In this document: positions 39,597-48,682 of the stretch, in pieces
Numbering within the stretch: the stretch's first letter is position 1
How the letters are laid out: each line of letters opens with the position of its first letter
Assembly (NCBI RefSeq): GCF_000527035.1
Contig: NZ_AZUK01000001.1
Coordinates: forward strand, 2,910,501 to 2,974,500
Origin: Tolumonas lignilytica
GTDB taxonomy: Bacteria; Pseudomonadota; Gammaproteobacteria; Enterobacterales; Aeromonadaceae
Direction: 5' to 3'
DNA: 64,000 nucleotides
Program-made: the position numbers and the translations under genes
The notes under the pieces: model-generated
What the model was told of the DNA's origin: nothing
Databases searched by the model: none
The model's input: only the letters and a program-made list of their open reading frames with translations

Positions 39597-40907
39597 ATGC
39601 AAGTTTCTGTAGAGACGACCCAAGGTCTGGAACGCCGTCTTACCATCACTGTACCAGCTGATAAGATCGAAAAAGAGTACAACAGCCGTTTGAATCAAGT
39701 TGCTAAAACCCGCCGGATTGATGGTTTCCGTCCAGGTAAAGCACCAAAAGCGCTGATTCAGAAAATGTACGGTGAAGCTATCGTTGCTGACGTGGCTGAT
39801 GCTGTTATGCAACGTCACTTTGTTGAAGCATTGGTTGCTGAAAAACTGAACCCTGTTGGTGCTCCTACTCTTGAGCCAAATCAGCTGATCCCTGGTTCTG
39901 ATTTCACATTCACTGTCTCTTTCGAAGTGTATCCTGAATTCAAAGTACAGAATCTGGAAGCAATCAAGGTAGAAAAACCAGTTGCTACCGTATCTGACGC
40001 TGACCTAGACAAAATGCTGACTACACTGCGCAAACAGCATGCAAGCTGGATCGATGCCGATGAAGCTGCTGCCAACGATCTGCGTGTGAACATGGATTTC
40101 GTGGGTTCAGTTGACGGTGAAGAGTTCGAAGGCGGTAAAGCAGAAGGTTTCGCTTTGGTTCTGGGCGCTGGTCGCATGATCCCTGGTTTTGAAGATGGCA
40201 TCCTGGGTAAAAAAGCAGGCGAATCTTTCGATATCGAAGTAACATTCCCTGAAGATTACCATGCTGAAAACCTGAAAGGTAAAGCAGCAAAATTTGCGAT
40301 CAAACTGAACAAAGTTGAGAAGCAAGAACTGCCTGAGCTGGATGCTGAATTCATCAAACGTTTTGGCGTTGAAGATGGCACAGTTGAGAGCCTGAAAGCT
40401 GAAATCCGCAAAAACATGGAACGCGAACTGAACCAGGCACTGAAAGGTCAGGTTAAAGAGCAAATCCTGTCTGGTCTGTTAGAACAGAATCAGATCGATG
40501 TACCAAAAGCAGCTGTCACCCGTGAAATTGAAGCTCTGCGTCAGCAGGCTCTGCAACGTTTCGGTGCTGGTAACAGCAAAAATGTTCCTCAGTTACCAGA
40601 TGAGCTGTTTACCGAACAAGCTGAACGCCGTGTTCGTATCGGTCTGCTGCTGGGCGAAGTCATTCGTGAACAAGAAATCAAAGCTGATGATGCGCGTGTG
40701 AAAACACTGATCGAATCACTGGCTACAGCATACGAAGATCCATCAGAAGTCGTTGATTACTACTTCAAAAATGAGCGCCTGCTGAATAACATGCGTGATC
40801 TGGCTGTAGAAGACCAAGCAATTGAATTCTTGCTGGGTAAAGCACAAGTTACTGAAAAAGAAACTTCATTTGATGAAGTAATTAACAAAGCTGGTGCTGC
40901 AGCGTAA
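39597..40907 (+). CDS. tig: Trigger factor
   Basis: Ribosome-bound chaperone with prolyl-isomerase activity, 436 aa (E. coli 432). The N-terminal ribosome-binding domain contains the signature GFRPGKAPK near residue 43. The central FKBP domain spans about 155-245 ([30 protein letters not shown]). The helical C-terminal substrate cradle follows. RBS ACGAGG precedes the ATG. It heads the conserved tig-clpP-clpX-lon-hupB-ppiD row; an attenuating hairpin separates it from clpP. Confidence 0.98.
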   Translation: MQVSVETTQGLERRLTITVPADKIEKEYNSRLNQVAKTRRIDGFRPGKAPKALIQKMYGEAIVADVADAVMQRHFVEALVAEKLNPVGAPTLEPNQLIPGSDFTFTVSFEVYPEFKVQNLEAIKVEKPVATVSDADLDKMLTTLRKQHASWIDADEAAANDLRVNMDFVGSVDGEEFEGGKAEGFALVLGAGRMIPGFEDGILGKKAGESFDIEVTFPEDYHAENLKGKAAKFAIKLNKVEKQELPELDAEFIKRFGVEDGTVESLKAEIRKNMERELNQALKGQVKEQILSGLLEQNQIDVPKAAVTREIEALRQQALQRFGAGNSKNVPQLPDELFTEQAERRVRIGLLLGEVIREQEIKADDARVKTLIESLATAYEDPSEVVDYYFKNERLLNNMRDLAVEDQAIEFLLGKAQVTEKETSFDEVINKAGAAA

Positions 40908-40943
40908 TCAGAATTTGACTGATCACACAATCTAATGCGTATA

Positions 40944-40980
40944 ATGGCCCGAAAGCGAAAGTATTCGGGCCATTTTTTTA
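40944..40980 (+). terminator. Terminator between tig and clpP
   Basis: A 10-bp stem (40944-40953 with 40964-40973) and eight T residues. TATAAT (40940-40945) lies directly on its left edge and might act as a clpP -10 box, but no good -35 box is seen at the right distance. Confidence 0.85.
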
Positions 40981-40992
40981 GGTATTCTGACT

Positions 40993-41616
40993 ATGACCAA
41001 TTTGTTCAATGATCAAATCTCATCTCCGTTGAATTCTCTGGTGCCGATTGTTGTAGAACAAACTGCACGGGGTGAGCGTTCTTACGATATATATTCTCGC
41101 CTGTTAAAAGAACGCGTGATTTTTCTGACTGGTCAGGTAGAAGACCAGATGGCCAATCTGATTGTCGCGCAATTGTTATTTTTAGAGTCGGAAAACCCAG
41201 ATAAAGATATTTATCTGTATATCAACTCACCGGGCGGTTCAGTGACTGCGGGCATGGCCATCTATGACACACTGAAATTCATTAAACCGGATGTCAGCAC
41301 GGTATGTATGGGGCAGGCATGTTCAATGGGAGCGTTCTTGTTATCTGCCGGGACTAAAGGTAAACGTTTCTGTCTGCCAAGTGCCCGAGTCATGATCCAT
41401 CAGCCATTGGGCGGATTCCAAGGCCAAGCATCTGATATTCAAATCCATGCGATGGAAATTCTCAAAATCAAAGAGAGACTGAATAATTTACTGGCAGAAC
41501 ATACGGGGCAGCCATTGGAACGTATCGAGCGTGATACTGACCGTGATAATTTCATGTCAGCAGAGCAAGCGGTCGAGTATGGTCTGGTTGATGCGATCCT
41601 GAATAAACGCACCTGA
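40993..41616 (+). CDS. clpP: ATP-dependent Clp protease proteolytic subunit
   Basis: A 207-aa serine protease forming the 14-mer chamber used by ClpX and ClpA. The catalytic Ser is in [14 protein letters not shown], the His in [12 protein letters not shown], and the Asp in the [10 protein letters not shown] region. The [21 protein letters not shown] block is conserved. The N-terminus probably includes a short propeptide, as in E. coli (207 aa as well). clpX follows after 75 bp on the same strand. Confidence 0.98.
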   Translation: MTNLFNDQISSPLNSLVPIVVEQTARGERSYDIYSRLLKERVIFLTGQVEDQMANLIVAQLLFLESENPDKDIYLYINSPGGSVTAGMAIYDTLKFIKPDVSTVCMGQACSMGAFLLSAGTKGKRFCLPSARVMIHQPLGGFQGQASDIQIHAMEILKIKERLNNLLAEHTGQPLERIERDTDRDNFMSAEQAVEYGLVDAILNKRT

Positions 41617-41691
41617 CAGATTGGTTTTTCTGCGCTACATTCAGAGGATGTGTAGCTATAAGCACAGAATCGTAAGTACAAGAGGTTTTGA

Positions 41692-42972
41692 ATGACAGAT
41701 AAACGCAAAGACAGTGACCATAGCAAACTGTTGTATTGCTCATTTTGCGGCAAAAGCCAGCATGAGGTCCGTAAACTGATCGCGGGTCCATCAGTTTATA
41801 TTTGCGATGAATGCGTCGATCTGTGTAACGACATTATTCGTGAAGAAATTCGGGATATTGGTGGTACACGTCCTCACGCAACGGAATTACCGACACCTCA
41901 CAAGATCCGTGCACACCTGGATGATTATGTCATTGGTCAGGAACTGGCAAAAAAGGTGCTGGCAGTTGCAGTGTATAACCACTACAAGCGTCTGCGCAGC
42001 GGCAGCACTGCGGATGGTGTGGAATTAGGGAAATCTAACATTCTGCTGATTGGGCCAACCGGCAGTGGTAAAACCTTACTGGCTGAAACACTGGCTCGCT
42101 TGCTGGATGTTCCATTTACTATGGCTGATGCCACTACATTAACCGAAGCGGGTTATGTAGGGGAAGACGTAGAAAACATCATCCAGAAACTGCTGCAGAA
42201 ATGCGATTACGATGTAGAGAAAGCACAACGCGGTATCGTCTATATCGATGAAATTGACAAAATTTCGCGTAAGTCTGATAACCCGTCTATTACCCGAGAC
42301 GTATCAGGTGAGGGTGTTCAGCAGGCTTTGTTGAAACTGATCGAAGGCACTATTGCGGCTGTGCCACCACAAGGTGGTCGGAAACATCCACAACAAGAAT
42401 TCCTGCAGGTTGATACATCCAAGATTCTGTTTATTTGTGGCGGCGCATTTGCCGGGTTAGATAAAGTCATTGAACAACGCACTGCACAAGGTGCGGGTAT
42501 TGGTTTCAATGCGGAAGTGAAGTCGAAAGAGAAAAAGGTGACTTTGTCAGAATCGTTTGCCAAAGTGGAACCTGAAGACTTGGTTAAATATGGTCTTATT
42601 CCCGAATTCATTGGCCGTTTGCCCGTTGTTGCAACGCTGACTGAACTGGATGAAAACGCGTTGATCCAGATTTTAGTTGAACCAAAGAATGCGTTAACCA
42701 AACAGTATCAGGCGTTGTTTAAGCTGGAAGGTGCTGAGTTGGAATTCCGTGAAGATGCCTTATTGGCTATTGCTCGTAAAGCGATGGAACGAAAGACTGG
42801 TGCTCGAGGTTTGCGTTCAATTGTAGAAGGCGTTTTACTGGATACCATGTATGACCTGCCTTCAGTAGAGCATGTGAGTAAAGTCGTGGTGGATGAACAT
42901 GTCATTAACGGCGAAACTCAGCCAATACTGATTTATGATAATCCGGAAAAACAGGCTGCATCAGCAGAGTAA
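41692..42972 (+). CDS. clpX: ATP-dependent Clp protease ATP-binding subunit
   Basis: AAA+ unfoldase that feeds tagged or regulated substrates to ClpP, 426 aa (E. coli 424). It has an N-terminal C4 zinc finger (Cys16, 19, 38, 41), Walker A GPTGSGKT (about 119-126), Walker B with YIDEIDK, a GAFAGL pore-region neighbour and the IGF loop segment ([10 protein letters not shown]) that docks on ClpP. Start ATG at 41692 follows AAGAGG. A strong terminator after the gene suggests lon has its own transcription, consistent with the promoter seen there. Confidence 0.98.
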   Translation: MTDKRKDSDHSKLLYCSFCGKSQHEVRKLIAGPSVYICDECVDLCNDIIREEIRDIGGTRPHATELPTPHKIRAHLDDYVIGQELAKKVLAVAVYNHYKRLRSGSTADGVELGKSNILLIGPTGSGKTLLAETLARLLDVPFTMADATTLTEAGYVGEDVENIIQKLLQKCDYDVEKAQRGIVYIDEIDKISRKSDNPSITRDVSGEGVQQALLKLIEGTIAAVPPQGGRKHPQQEFLQVDTSKILFICGGAFAGLDKVIEQRTAQGAGIGFNAEVKSKEKKVTLSESFAKVEPEDLVKYGLIPEFIGRLPVVATLTELDENALIQILVEPKNALTKQYQALFKLEGAELEFREDALLAIARKAMERKTGARGLRSIVEGVLLDTMYDLPSVEHVSKVVVDEHVINGETQPILIYDNPEKQAASAE

Positions 42973-42992
42973 TTGTTTGAAATATGAACAAA

Positions 42993-43023
42993 AAGAAGGG
43001 GCGAAAGCCCCTTTCTTATTTTT
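42993..43023 (+). terminator. Terminator of clpPX
   Basis: GGGGC (42998-43002), GAAA tetraloop, GCCCC (43007-43011), flanked by A-rich and T-rich tracts. Confidence 0.88.
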
Positions 43024-43036
43024 TGATGACAATGAG

Positions 43037-43064
43037 ATTGAATATCGGAGAAATAGCCCCATAT
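43037..43064 (+). promoter_or_regulatory. Sigma-32 (heat-shock) promoter of lon
   Basis: TTGAA (43038-43042), 14 bp, CCCCATAT (43057-43064), about 48 bp upstream of the lon start. The -10 element is identical to the RpoH consensus, as in E. coli lon. Confidence 0.85.
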
Positions 43065-43111
43065 ACTGATTCTATGCTCAGCTTTCAGGCATATGCCAAG
43101 AGAATAATTTT

Positions 43112-45460
43112 ATGAATTTACAGCGTTCAGATCGTACCGTGTTACCTGTTCTGCCGCTTCGGGATGTAGTGGTATATCCCCACATGGTGATCCCGTTATT
43201 TGTCGGCCGTGAAAAATCAATTCGTTGCCTCGAAGTGGCAATGGAGCAAGACAAAAAAATTCTGTTGGTAGCACAGAAAGATGCTGCTACTGATAATCCG
43301 ACGCAAGCCGATCTTTATCCTGTTGGTACTATTGCCAACATCCTGCAATTGCTAAAACTACCTGACGGCACTGTAAAAGTGCTGGTTGAAGGTGCTGAGC
43401 GGGTATTGCTTGAAGAGCTAACTGACGAAGAAACCTACTATGTAGGTATTGTTTATCCTCTTGAGTGTGTGGATATTCCAGAAGCGGAAAGCGATGTTCT
43501 GGTGCGCTCAGCAGTCAGTCAGTTTGAAGGTTATATCAAGCTGAATAAAAAGATCCCACCTGAAGTATTAACCTCAATTTCTGCAATTGATGATCCAGTA
43601 CGACTCGCCGATACCATGGCTGCTCATATGCCATTGAAATTGGAAGACAAGCAAAAAGTACTTGAAATTCAAGAAGTATCCGAACGACTGATGTTTTTGA
43701 TGGCAAAAATGGAATCAGAAATCGACTTGTTACAAGTTGAAAAACGGATCCGTTCTCGTGTCAAAAAACAAATGGAAAAAAGTCAGCGTGAGTATTATCT
43801 GAATGAGCAGATGAAAGCTATTCAGAAAGAGCTGGGGGAATTAGATGAAAATACCCCTGACGAATTTGAAACGCTGCATAAGAAAATTGAAGATGCTGGT
43901 ATGACTACTGAGGCCAAAGAAAAGGCTTTGGCTGAGTTAACAAAACTCAAGATGATGTCGCCAATGTCAGCAGAAGCTACGGTTGTCCGTAGTTACATTG
44001 ATTGGCTCATTGCAGTACCTTGGAAAGCCAGAACCAAAGTGAAAAAGAACTTGCAACTGGCAGAAAAAGTGCTGAATGAAGATCACTATGGTTTAGAAAA
44101 GGTTAAAGAACGCATCCTCGAATATTTGGCTGTGCAGAGCCGTATTAACCAACTCAAAGGGCCTATTTTATGCCTTGTTGGTCCACCAGGTGTGGGCAAG
44201 ACCAGCCTGGGGCAATCTATTGCTAAGGCAACCGGGCGCAAATATGTCCGTATGGCTTTAGGTGGTGTCAGGGATGAAGCCGAAATCCGCGGCCACCGAC
44301 GGACTTATATTGGCTCTCTGCCGGGTAAACTGATCCAGAAAATGGCTAAGGTGGCTGTTAAGAACCCATTGTTCTTGCTGGATGAAATCGACAAGATGTC
44401 ATCCGATATGCGCGGAGACCCGGCTTCAGCCCTGTTAGAGGTATTGGATCCGGAGCAGAACAACAGTTTCAGCGATCACTATCTTGAAGTTGATTATGAC
44501 CTGTCAGACGTAATGTTTGTGGCCACATCAAATTCCATGAATATTCCAGGTCCATTATTGGACCGTATGGAAGTGATCCGTCTTTCTGGCTATACCGAAG
44601 ATGAAAAGCTCAACATCGCTAAGCGTCATTTGCTTCAGAAACAGATCGAACGTAATGGCTTGAAAGAAAATGAAATTACGATTGAAGACTCTGCGATAGT
44701 CGATATTATTCGTTATTACACGCGCGAAGCAGGCGTTCGCAGTCTGGAAAGAGAAATCTCTAAGATTTGTCGCAAAGCGGTGAAATCGATTTTACTCAAT
44801 AAAGATCTGAAACAGGTTACGGTTAACGCTGGTAATCTGAAAGACTATCTGGGTGTGCAACGATTCGATTTTGGTAAAGCGGAAGATCACAATCAAGTCG
44901 GACAGGTTGTTGGTTTAGCTTGGACTGAGGTTGGTGGTGATTTATTGACGATTGAGGCGACTAATGTCCCTGGTAAAGGTAAATTGACCTTCACGGGTTC
45001 ATTAGGTGACGTCATGCAGGAATCAATTCAGGCAGCCATGACAGTGGTTCGAGCTCGGGCTGAAACACTACGTATCAATGCCGATTTCTACGAAAAACGT
45101 GACATTCACGTGCACGTACCAGAAGGGGCTACACCTAAAGATGGTCCTAGCGCGGGTATTGCTATGTGTACCGCATTGGTTTCTAGTTTAACTGGTAATC
45201 CGGTTCGTGCTGATGTTGCGATGACAGGTGAAATTACTCTCCGTGGTGAAGTATTACCGATTGGTGGCTTGAAAGAAAAACTGCTGGCTGCACATCGAGG
45301 CGGTATTAAGCGGGTTGTGATTCCATTTGAGAATACAAAAGATCTCGAAGAGATTCCGGATAATGTAAAACAGGATCTTGAAATTCATCCGGTACGCTGG
45401 ATAGATCAAGTTCTTGAACTGGCTTTGCAAGACCCGGTAGAGCGAGTCAGCATTGCATAA
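43112..45460 (+). CDS. lon: Housekeeping Lon ATP-dependent protease
   Basis: A 782-aa Lon (E. coli 784) that degrades misfolded and short-lived regulatory proteins. It has the N-terminal [20 protein letters not shown], a coiled-coil linker with [17 protein letters not shown], Walker [10 protein letters not shown] (near residue 356), and a protease domain with catalytic Ser in DGPSAGIAM and Lys in GGLKEKLLA. Gene order clpX-lon-hupB matches other gammaproteobacteria, so this is the standard Lon, in contrast to the paralogue at 18.5-20.9 kb. No clear SD precedes the ATG. Confidence 0.98.
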   Translation: MNLQRSDRTVLPVLPLRDVVVYPHMVIPLFVGREKSIRCLEVAMEQDKKILLVAQKDAATDNPTQADLYPVGTIANILQLLKLPDGTVKVLVEGAERVLLEELTDEETYYVGIVYPLECVDIPEAESDVLVRSAVSQFEGYIKLNKKIPPEVLTSISAIDDPVRLADTMAAHMPLKLEDKQKVLEIQEVSERLMFLMAKMESEIDLLQVEKRIRSRVKKQMEKSQREYYLNEQMKAIQKELGELDENTPDEFETLHKKIEDAGMTTEAKEKALAELTKLKMMSPMSAEATVVRSYIDWLIAVPWKARTKVKKNLQLAEKVLNEDHYGLEKVKERILEYLAVQSRINQLKGPILCLVGPPGVGKTSLGQSIAKATGRKYVRMALGGVRDEAEIRGHRRTYIGSLPGKLIQKMAKVAVKNPLFLLDEIDKMSSDMRGDPASALLEVLDPEQNNSFSDHYLEVDYDLSDVMFVATSNSMNIPGPLLDRMEVIRLSGYTEDEKLNIAKRHLLQKQIERNGLKENEITIEDSAIVDIIRYYTREAGVRSLEREISKICRKAVKSILLNKDLKQVTVNAGNLKDYLGVQRFDFGKAEDHNQVGQVVGLAWTEVGGDLLTIEATNVPGKGKLTFTGSLGDVMQESIQAAMTVVRARAETLRINADFYEKRDIHVHVPEGATPKDGPSAGIAMCTALVSSLTGNPVRADVAMTGEITLRGEVLPIGGLKEKLLAAHRGGIKRVVIPFENTKDLEEIPDNVKQDLEIHPVRWIDQVLELALQDPVERVSIA

Positions 45461-45504
45461 TTTGATGTTTTTTACGCGAAAGCGTGAAACCTGACGATTA
45501 CTGA

Positions 45505-45540
45505 TACAAAGCCGGTTGCAAACCGCAACCGGCTTTTGTA
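45505..45540 (+). terminator. Terminator of lon
   Basis: Stem GCCGGTTGC (45511-45519) with GCAACCGGC (45525-45533), extended by ACAAA/TTTTGT, 50 bp after the lon stop. Confidence 0.8.
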
Positions 45541-45598
45541 TAACCGAGAGCTGTTTTCTAACGGAATAACCAGCCGCAAAAATCATAAGGGGAAAAAA

Positions 45599-45871
45599 GT
45601 GAATAAATCACAGTTGGTTGACAAAATTTCCGAAAGCGCGGATATCTCCAAAGCTGCAGCAGGTCGCGCTCTGGATGCTTTCATCGAAGCTGTTGGCGAT
45701 GCATTAAAAGATGGCGATCAAGTGTCTTTGGTCGGTTTCGGTACTTTTGCTGTGCGTGAACGTGCTTCACGTTCTGGTCGGAATCCGCAAACTGGTGCCG
45801 CTATCGAAATCGCTGCATGCAAGCAACCTGCTTTTAAAGCAGGTAAAGCATTGAAGGATGCTGTTAATTAA
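45599..45871 (+). CDS. hupB: DNA-binding protein HU-beta
   Basis: A 90-aa HU-family nucleoid protein that bends DNA and helps compact the chromosome. Conserved features are the start [27 protein letters not shown] split in the usual helices, [22 protein letters not shown], and the end [12 protein letters not shown]. The start is the GTG at 45599, 6 nt after AAGGGG; an in-frame ATG at 45536 would read through the lon terminator. It follows lon as in E. coli. Confidence 0.97.
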   Translation: MNKSQLVDKISESADISKAAAGRALDAFIEAVGDALKDGDQVSLVGFGTFAVRERASRSGRNPQTGAAIEIAACKQPAFKAGKALKDAVN

Positions 45872-45939
45872 TTTGTCTGCGATGAATTCAATTAATTGTC
45901 TTATCGGTTGGACTACAAGTTGTTTTCTAACCGACCATA

Positions 45940-45966
45940 GAGCGCATCCTCTGATGCGCTTTTTGT
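45940..45966 (+). terminator. Terminator of hupB
   Basis: AGCGCATC (45941-45948), loop CTCT, GATGCGCT (45953-45960) and five T residues. Confidence 0.88.
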
Positions 45967-45999
45967 GTTTATATCCACTGCATCAGGAGCATTAGATAC

Positions 46000-47916
46000 A
46001 TGCTGATGGATAAATTACGCGATGGCGCTCAAAGCCGGGTCGCGAAACTTATTTTTTGGTTGATCATTCTGTCATTCGCCTTGGCGGGCATTGGTAGTTA
46101 CCTTAACCGTCCTGCTAATAGCGATCCCGCTGTTGTTGATGATGAGGCTATTCCAGCGCGTACATTGGAACAAAGTTATCAAAATGAACGAGCAAGGATG
46201 CAAGCGCAGTATGGTGAGTCTGCGTCTCAGTTATTGAGTAATCCACAATATCTGACTCAGTTGAAGCATTCAGTATTAGAGCGATTAGTCAATCAGGTAC
46301 TGTTGAATCACAAAGCGTTGAAGGCTGGTATTCGTCTTAGTGATGATCAAGTTAAAGATGCTATCCGACAGATGCCGGAATTTCAGACCAACAACACTTT
46401 TGATAATCAGAAATTTATCTCTGTATTATCGCGTATCGGTTATAACCCAGACTCTTTTGCCAATTCTATGAGACAGGATTTGTCCCGACAATTCTGGTTA
46501 GATGGTGTATTGACGACCGAGTTTGCATTACCGTCTGAAGCCGACAGGTTAGATGCACTGTACCAGCAAAAACGTGATGTAAAAGTAATTACAATTCCCG
46601 TCAGTGCTTTCACCAAACAAATTACCCTGACAGATAAAGACATTGATGCTTTTTATAAGGCTCATAGCAATGAATTTATGCAGCCTGAGCAGGTTAAGTT
46701 GAACTATGTTCTGTTGGATTCAAAGGAACTGGCCAAATCCATACGACCTACTGATGCTGAGCTAAAGGCTTATTATCAGCAAAATTCAGCGCAGTTTACT
46801 GAACCTGCCCGTCTGAAAGTTGCGCATATTCTTATCACTAATAAAGATGAGAAAGCTGCGCAGGAAAAAGCGGCAGAATTGCTGGCAAAATTGAAGGCCG
46901 GTGCTGATTTTGCTCAGTTGGCTAAAGCTGAGTCTGCAGATACTTTATCTGCCCGACAAGGTGGTGAGTTAGACTGGTTTGAAAAAGGAGTTATGGATCC
47001 AGCTTTTGAAAAGGCAGCATTTGCTCTGAATCAGAAGAATGAACTGTCTCCTGTAGTTAAATCAGCTTTCGGATACCATATTATTAAACTGCTGGATAAA
47101 CAGGATGCAGTTGTTACGCCTTATGACAAAGCACAGAAGGTCGTACGCCAGAAATATGTAGATGACAAAGTAAAAGAGTTATTTGCTGAGCAACAACAGA
47201 AGCTGTCAGATTTAGGATTTGAAAATCCTGATTCGCTGGATGTGGTTGCTGATGGACTCAAATTGCCAATACATAAAACTGATTTTATCTCTGCGCAGCA
47301 ATTACCTGCAGCTATCAACGTTCCAGCAGTAAAAACACTGGCATTTTCTGAAAAATTACGAGATGAAAATACGAATTCTGAAGTAATTGCTGTGTCAGAT
47401 AGTGTTGCTCTGATGTTGCATGTTGCTGATTATAAGCCAGCCAGTGTTATGCCTTTGGCAGAAGTAAAAGATCAAGTCATTGCAAAGTTACAAAAAGCCA
47501 AAGCAGTAGAACAGGCAAATGCGACAGCAAACGCCTTGTTGACTAAGGTTCAAGCTGGTCAGAATATTGATGCAGAGCTTACCAAGCTGAATGCTAAAGT
47601 AGATGAGAAAAAGGGTTTGGCCCGTTTTGGGGCTGATTCTCCAGCTCAATTTGCTCAGGCGGTCTTTAAATTGGCGAAACCATCAGGTACGGCAGTCAGT
47701 GCTGGGTTGTATGCTGATGATCAGGGTAATCAATCGATCCTTATTCTGGAAAAAGTAACGGTAGCGTCAGAATCGGCTGATTCTCAGTTGAAGCAAGGTT
47801 TGTCTCAACAGCTTATTAAATTGAAGCAAGAAGATACATATGGTGCGTTAGTTGAGCAACTGCGCCAAAATGCCAAGATAAAATATGCTGCGCAGACAAA
47901 AGAAACGACTGATTAA
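46000..47916 (+). CDS. ppiD: Periplasmic folding chaperone PpiD
   Basis: A 638-aa SurA-like protein (E. coli 623) anchored in the inner membrane by one N-terminal helix (LIFWLIILSFALAGIGSYL). The periplasmic part has an N-terminal chaperone domain, one parvulin domain (about residues 265-365: RLKVAHILITNKDEKAA, GGELDWFEKGVMDPAFEKAAF, FGYHIIKLL) and a C-terminal helical region. It assists proteins leaving the Sec translocon. The ATG at 46000, 10 nt after GGAG, is used; an ATG at 46006 is possible. It is followed by a perfect palindrome rather than a typical terminator. Confidence 0.95.
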   Translation: MLMDKLRDGAQSRVAKLIFWLIILSFALAGIGSYLNRPANSDPAVVDDEAIPARTLEQSYQNERARMQAQYGESASQLLSNPQYLTQLKHSVLERLVNQVLLNHKALKAGIRLSDDQVKDAIRQMPEFQTNNTFDNQKFISVLSRIGYNPDSFANSMRQDLSRQFWLDGVLTTEFALPSEADRLDALYQQKRDVKVITIPVSAFTKQITLTDKDIDAFYKAHSNEFMQPEQVKLNYVLLDSKELAKSIRPTDAELKAYYQQNSAQFTEPARLKVAHILITNKDEKAAQEKAAELLAKLKAGADFAQLAKAESADTLSARQGGELDWFEKGVMDPAFEKAAFALNQKNELSPVVKSAFGYHIIKLLDKQDAVVTPYDKAQKVVRQKYVDDKVKELFAEQQQKLSDLGFENPDSLDVVADGLKLPIHKTDFISAQQLPAAINVPAVKTLAFSEKLRDENTNSEVIAVSDSVALMLHVADYKPASVMPLAEVKDQVIAKLQKAKAVEQANATANALLTKVQAGQNIDAELTKLNAKVDEKKGLARFGADSPAQFAQAVFKLAKPSGTAVSAGLYADDQGNQSILILEKVTVASESADSQLKQGLSQQLIKLKQEDTYGALVEQLRQNAKIKYAAQTKETTD

Positions 47917-47924
47917 TCAAGAAG

Positions 47925-47958
47925 CATCAAGGCCGAAACCATGGTTTCGGCCTTGATG
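47925..47958. repeat. Perfect 34-bp palindrome between ppiD and proQ
   Basis: The 17-base half from 47925 (CATCAAGGCCGAAACCA) is followed immediately by its exact complement to 47958. Extruded as RNA it would give about 15 bp of stem with a 4-nt loop. It begins 9 bp after the ppiD stop. There is no T-run afterwards (TCAGTGCTC), so termination would not be classical. Confidence 0.8.
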
Positions 47959-48030
47959 TCAGTGCTCAAAATTAATCAGAAATACTTGATACAGATTTGT
48001 TAAATTTTTCGAGTGAAAGAAGGTCAGACG

Positions 48031-48059
48031 TTGAAAATAGAGTATAAGCACAGTATAAC
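48031..48059 (+). promoter_or_regulatory. proQ promoter
   Basis: TTGAAA (48031-48036), 17 bp, TATAAC (48054-48059), 70 bp upstream of proQ. Both boxes are close to the sigma-70 consensus with ideal spacing. Confidence 0.7.
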
Positions 48060-48128
48060 GTTCATATATTCTTGCATGTCTGGTACTTGAATTGCTGGTA
48101 CAACCATCTTTATTAGTTAAGGTCGTAA

Positions 48129-48671
48129 ATGGAAAACAACGAAAAAATCAATAACAGCAAAGAATTGATCGCTTATCTTTCCGAACTGTTTCCTGCTTGT
48201 TTTATTGCTACTGGTGAAGCTCGTCCCCTGAAAATTGGAATTTTCCAAGATTTAGCCGCTCGCTTAGCTGACGACCCTCGAGTTTCTAAAACTGTATTGC
48301 GTTCTGCCTTACGTCAATATACGTCTAGTTGGCGGTATCTGCATGGATTGCGTCCAGGCGTTACTCGTGTTGATTTAGATGGTAATCCTGCCGGTGAATT
48401 AACAGAAGAGCATGTATCCCATGCAAAAAATGCATTAAAAGAAAGCAAAGACAAGATTTTCTCTTCTCGTCGGAAGAATACAAACAAACCTGCTAAGCAG
48501 AAAAAGCCAGTTGTCGATATTTCTACATTAAAAACTGGCCAGCAAATTAAAGTGATGGTTGGTAAATCTCCTGTTACTGGAAATGTAAAAGAAGTTACCC
48601 GCGATGATGTCCAGGTTGAGTTATCTTCGGGTATGCAGGTGCGCGTAAAAGCGGAACATTTAGTTCCTTAA
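48129..48671 (+). CDS. proQ: RNA chaperone ProQ
   Basis: A 180-aa ProQ/FinO-family RNA-binding protein. The N-terminal FinO domain (about 1-118) contains [32 protein letters not shown] and [19 protein letters not shown] sequence. A short basic linker follows (about 118-133), and then the C-terminal Tudor-like domain ending RVKAEHLVP. ProQ binds many structured small RNAs and mRNA 3' ends. The linker is much shorter than in E. coli ProQ (232 aa). It is followed 11 bp later by prc, as in E. coli. Confidence 0.96.
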   Translation: MENNEKINNSKELIAYLSELFPACFIATGEARPLKIGIFQDLAARLADDPRVSKTVLRSALRQYTSSWRYLHGLRPGVTRVDLDGNPAGELTEEHVSHAKNALKESKDKIFSSRRKNTNKPAKQKKPVVDISTLKTGQQIKVMVGKSPVTGNVKEVTRDDVQVELSSGMQVRVKAEHLVP

Positions 48672-48682
48672 GGAGCACTATT

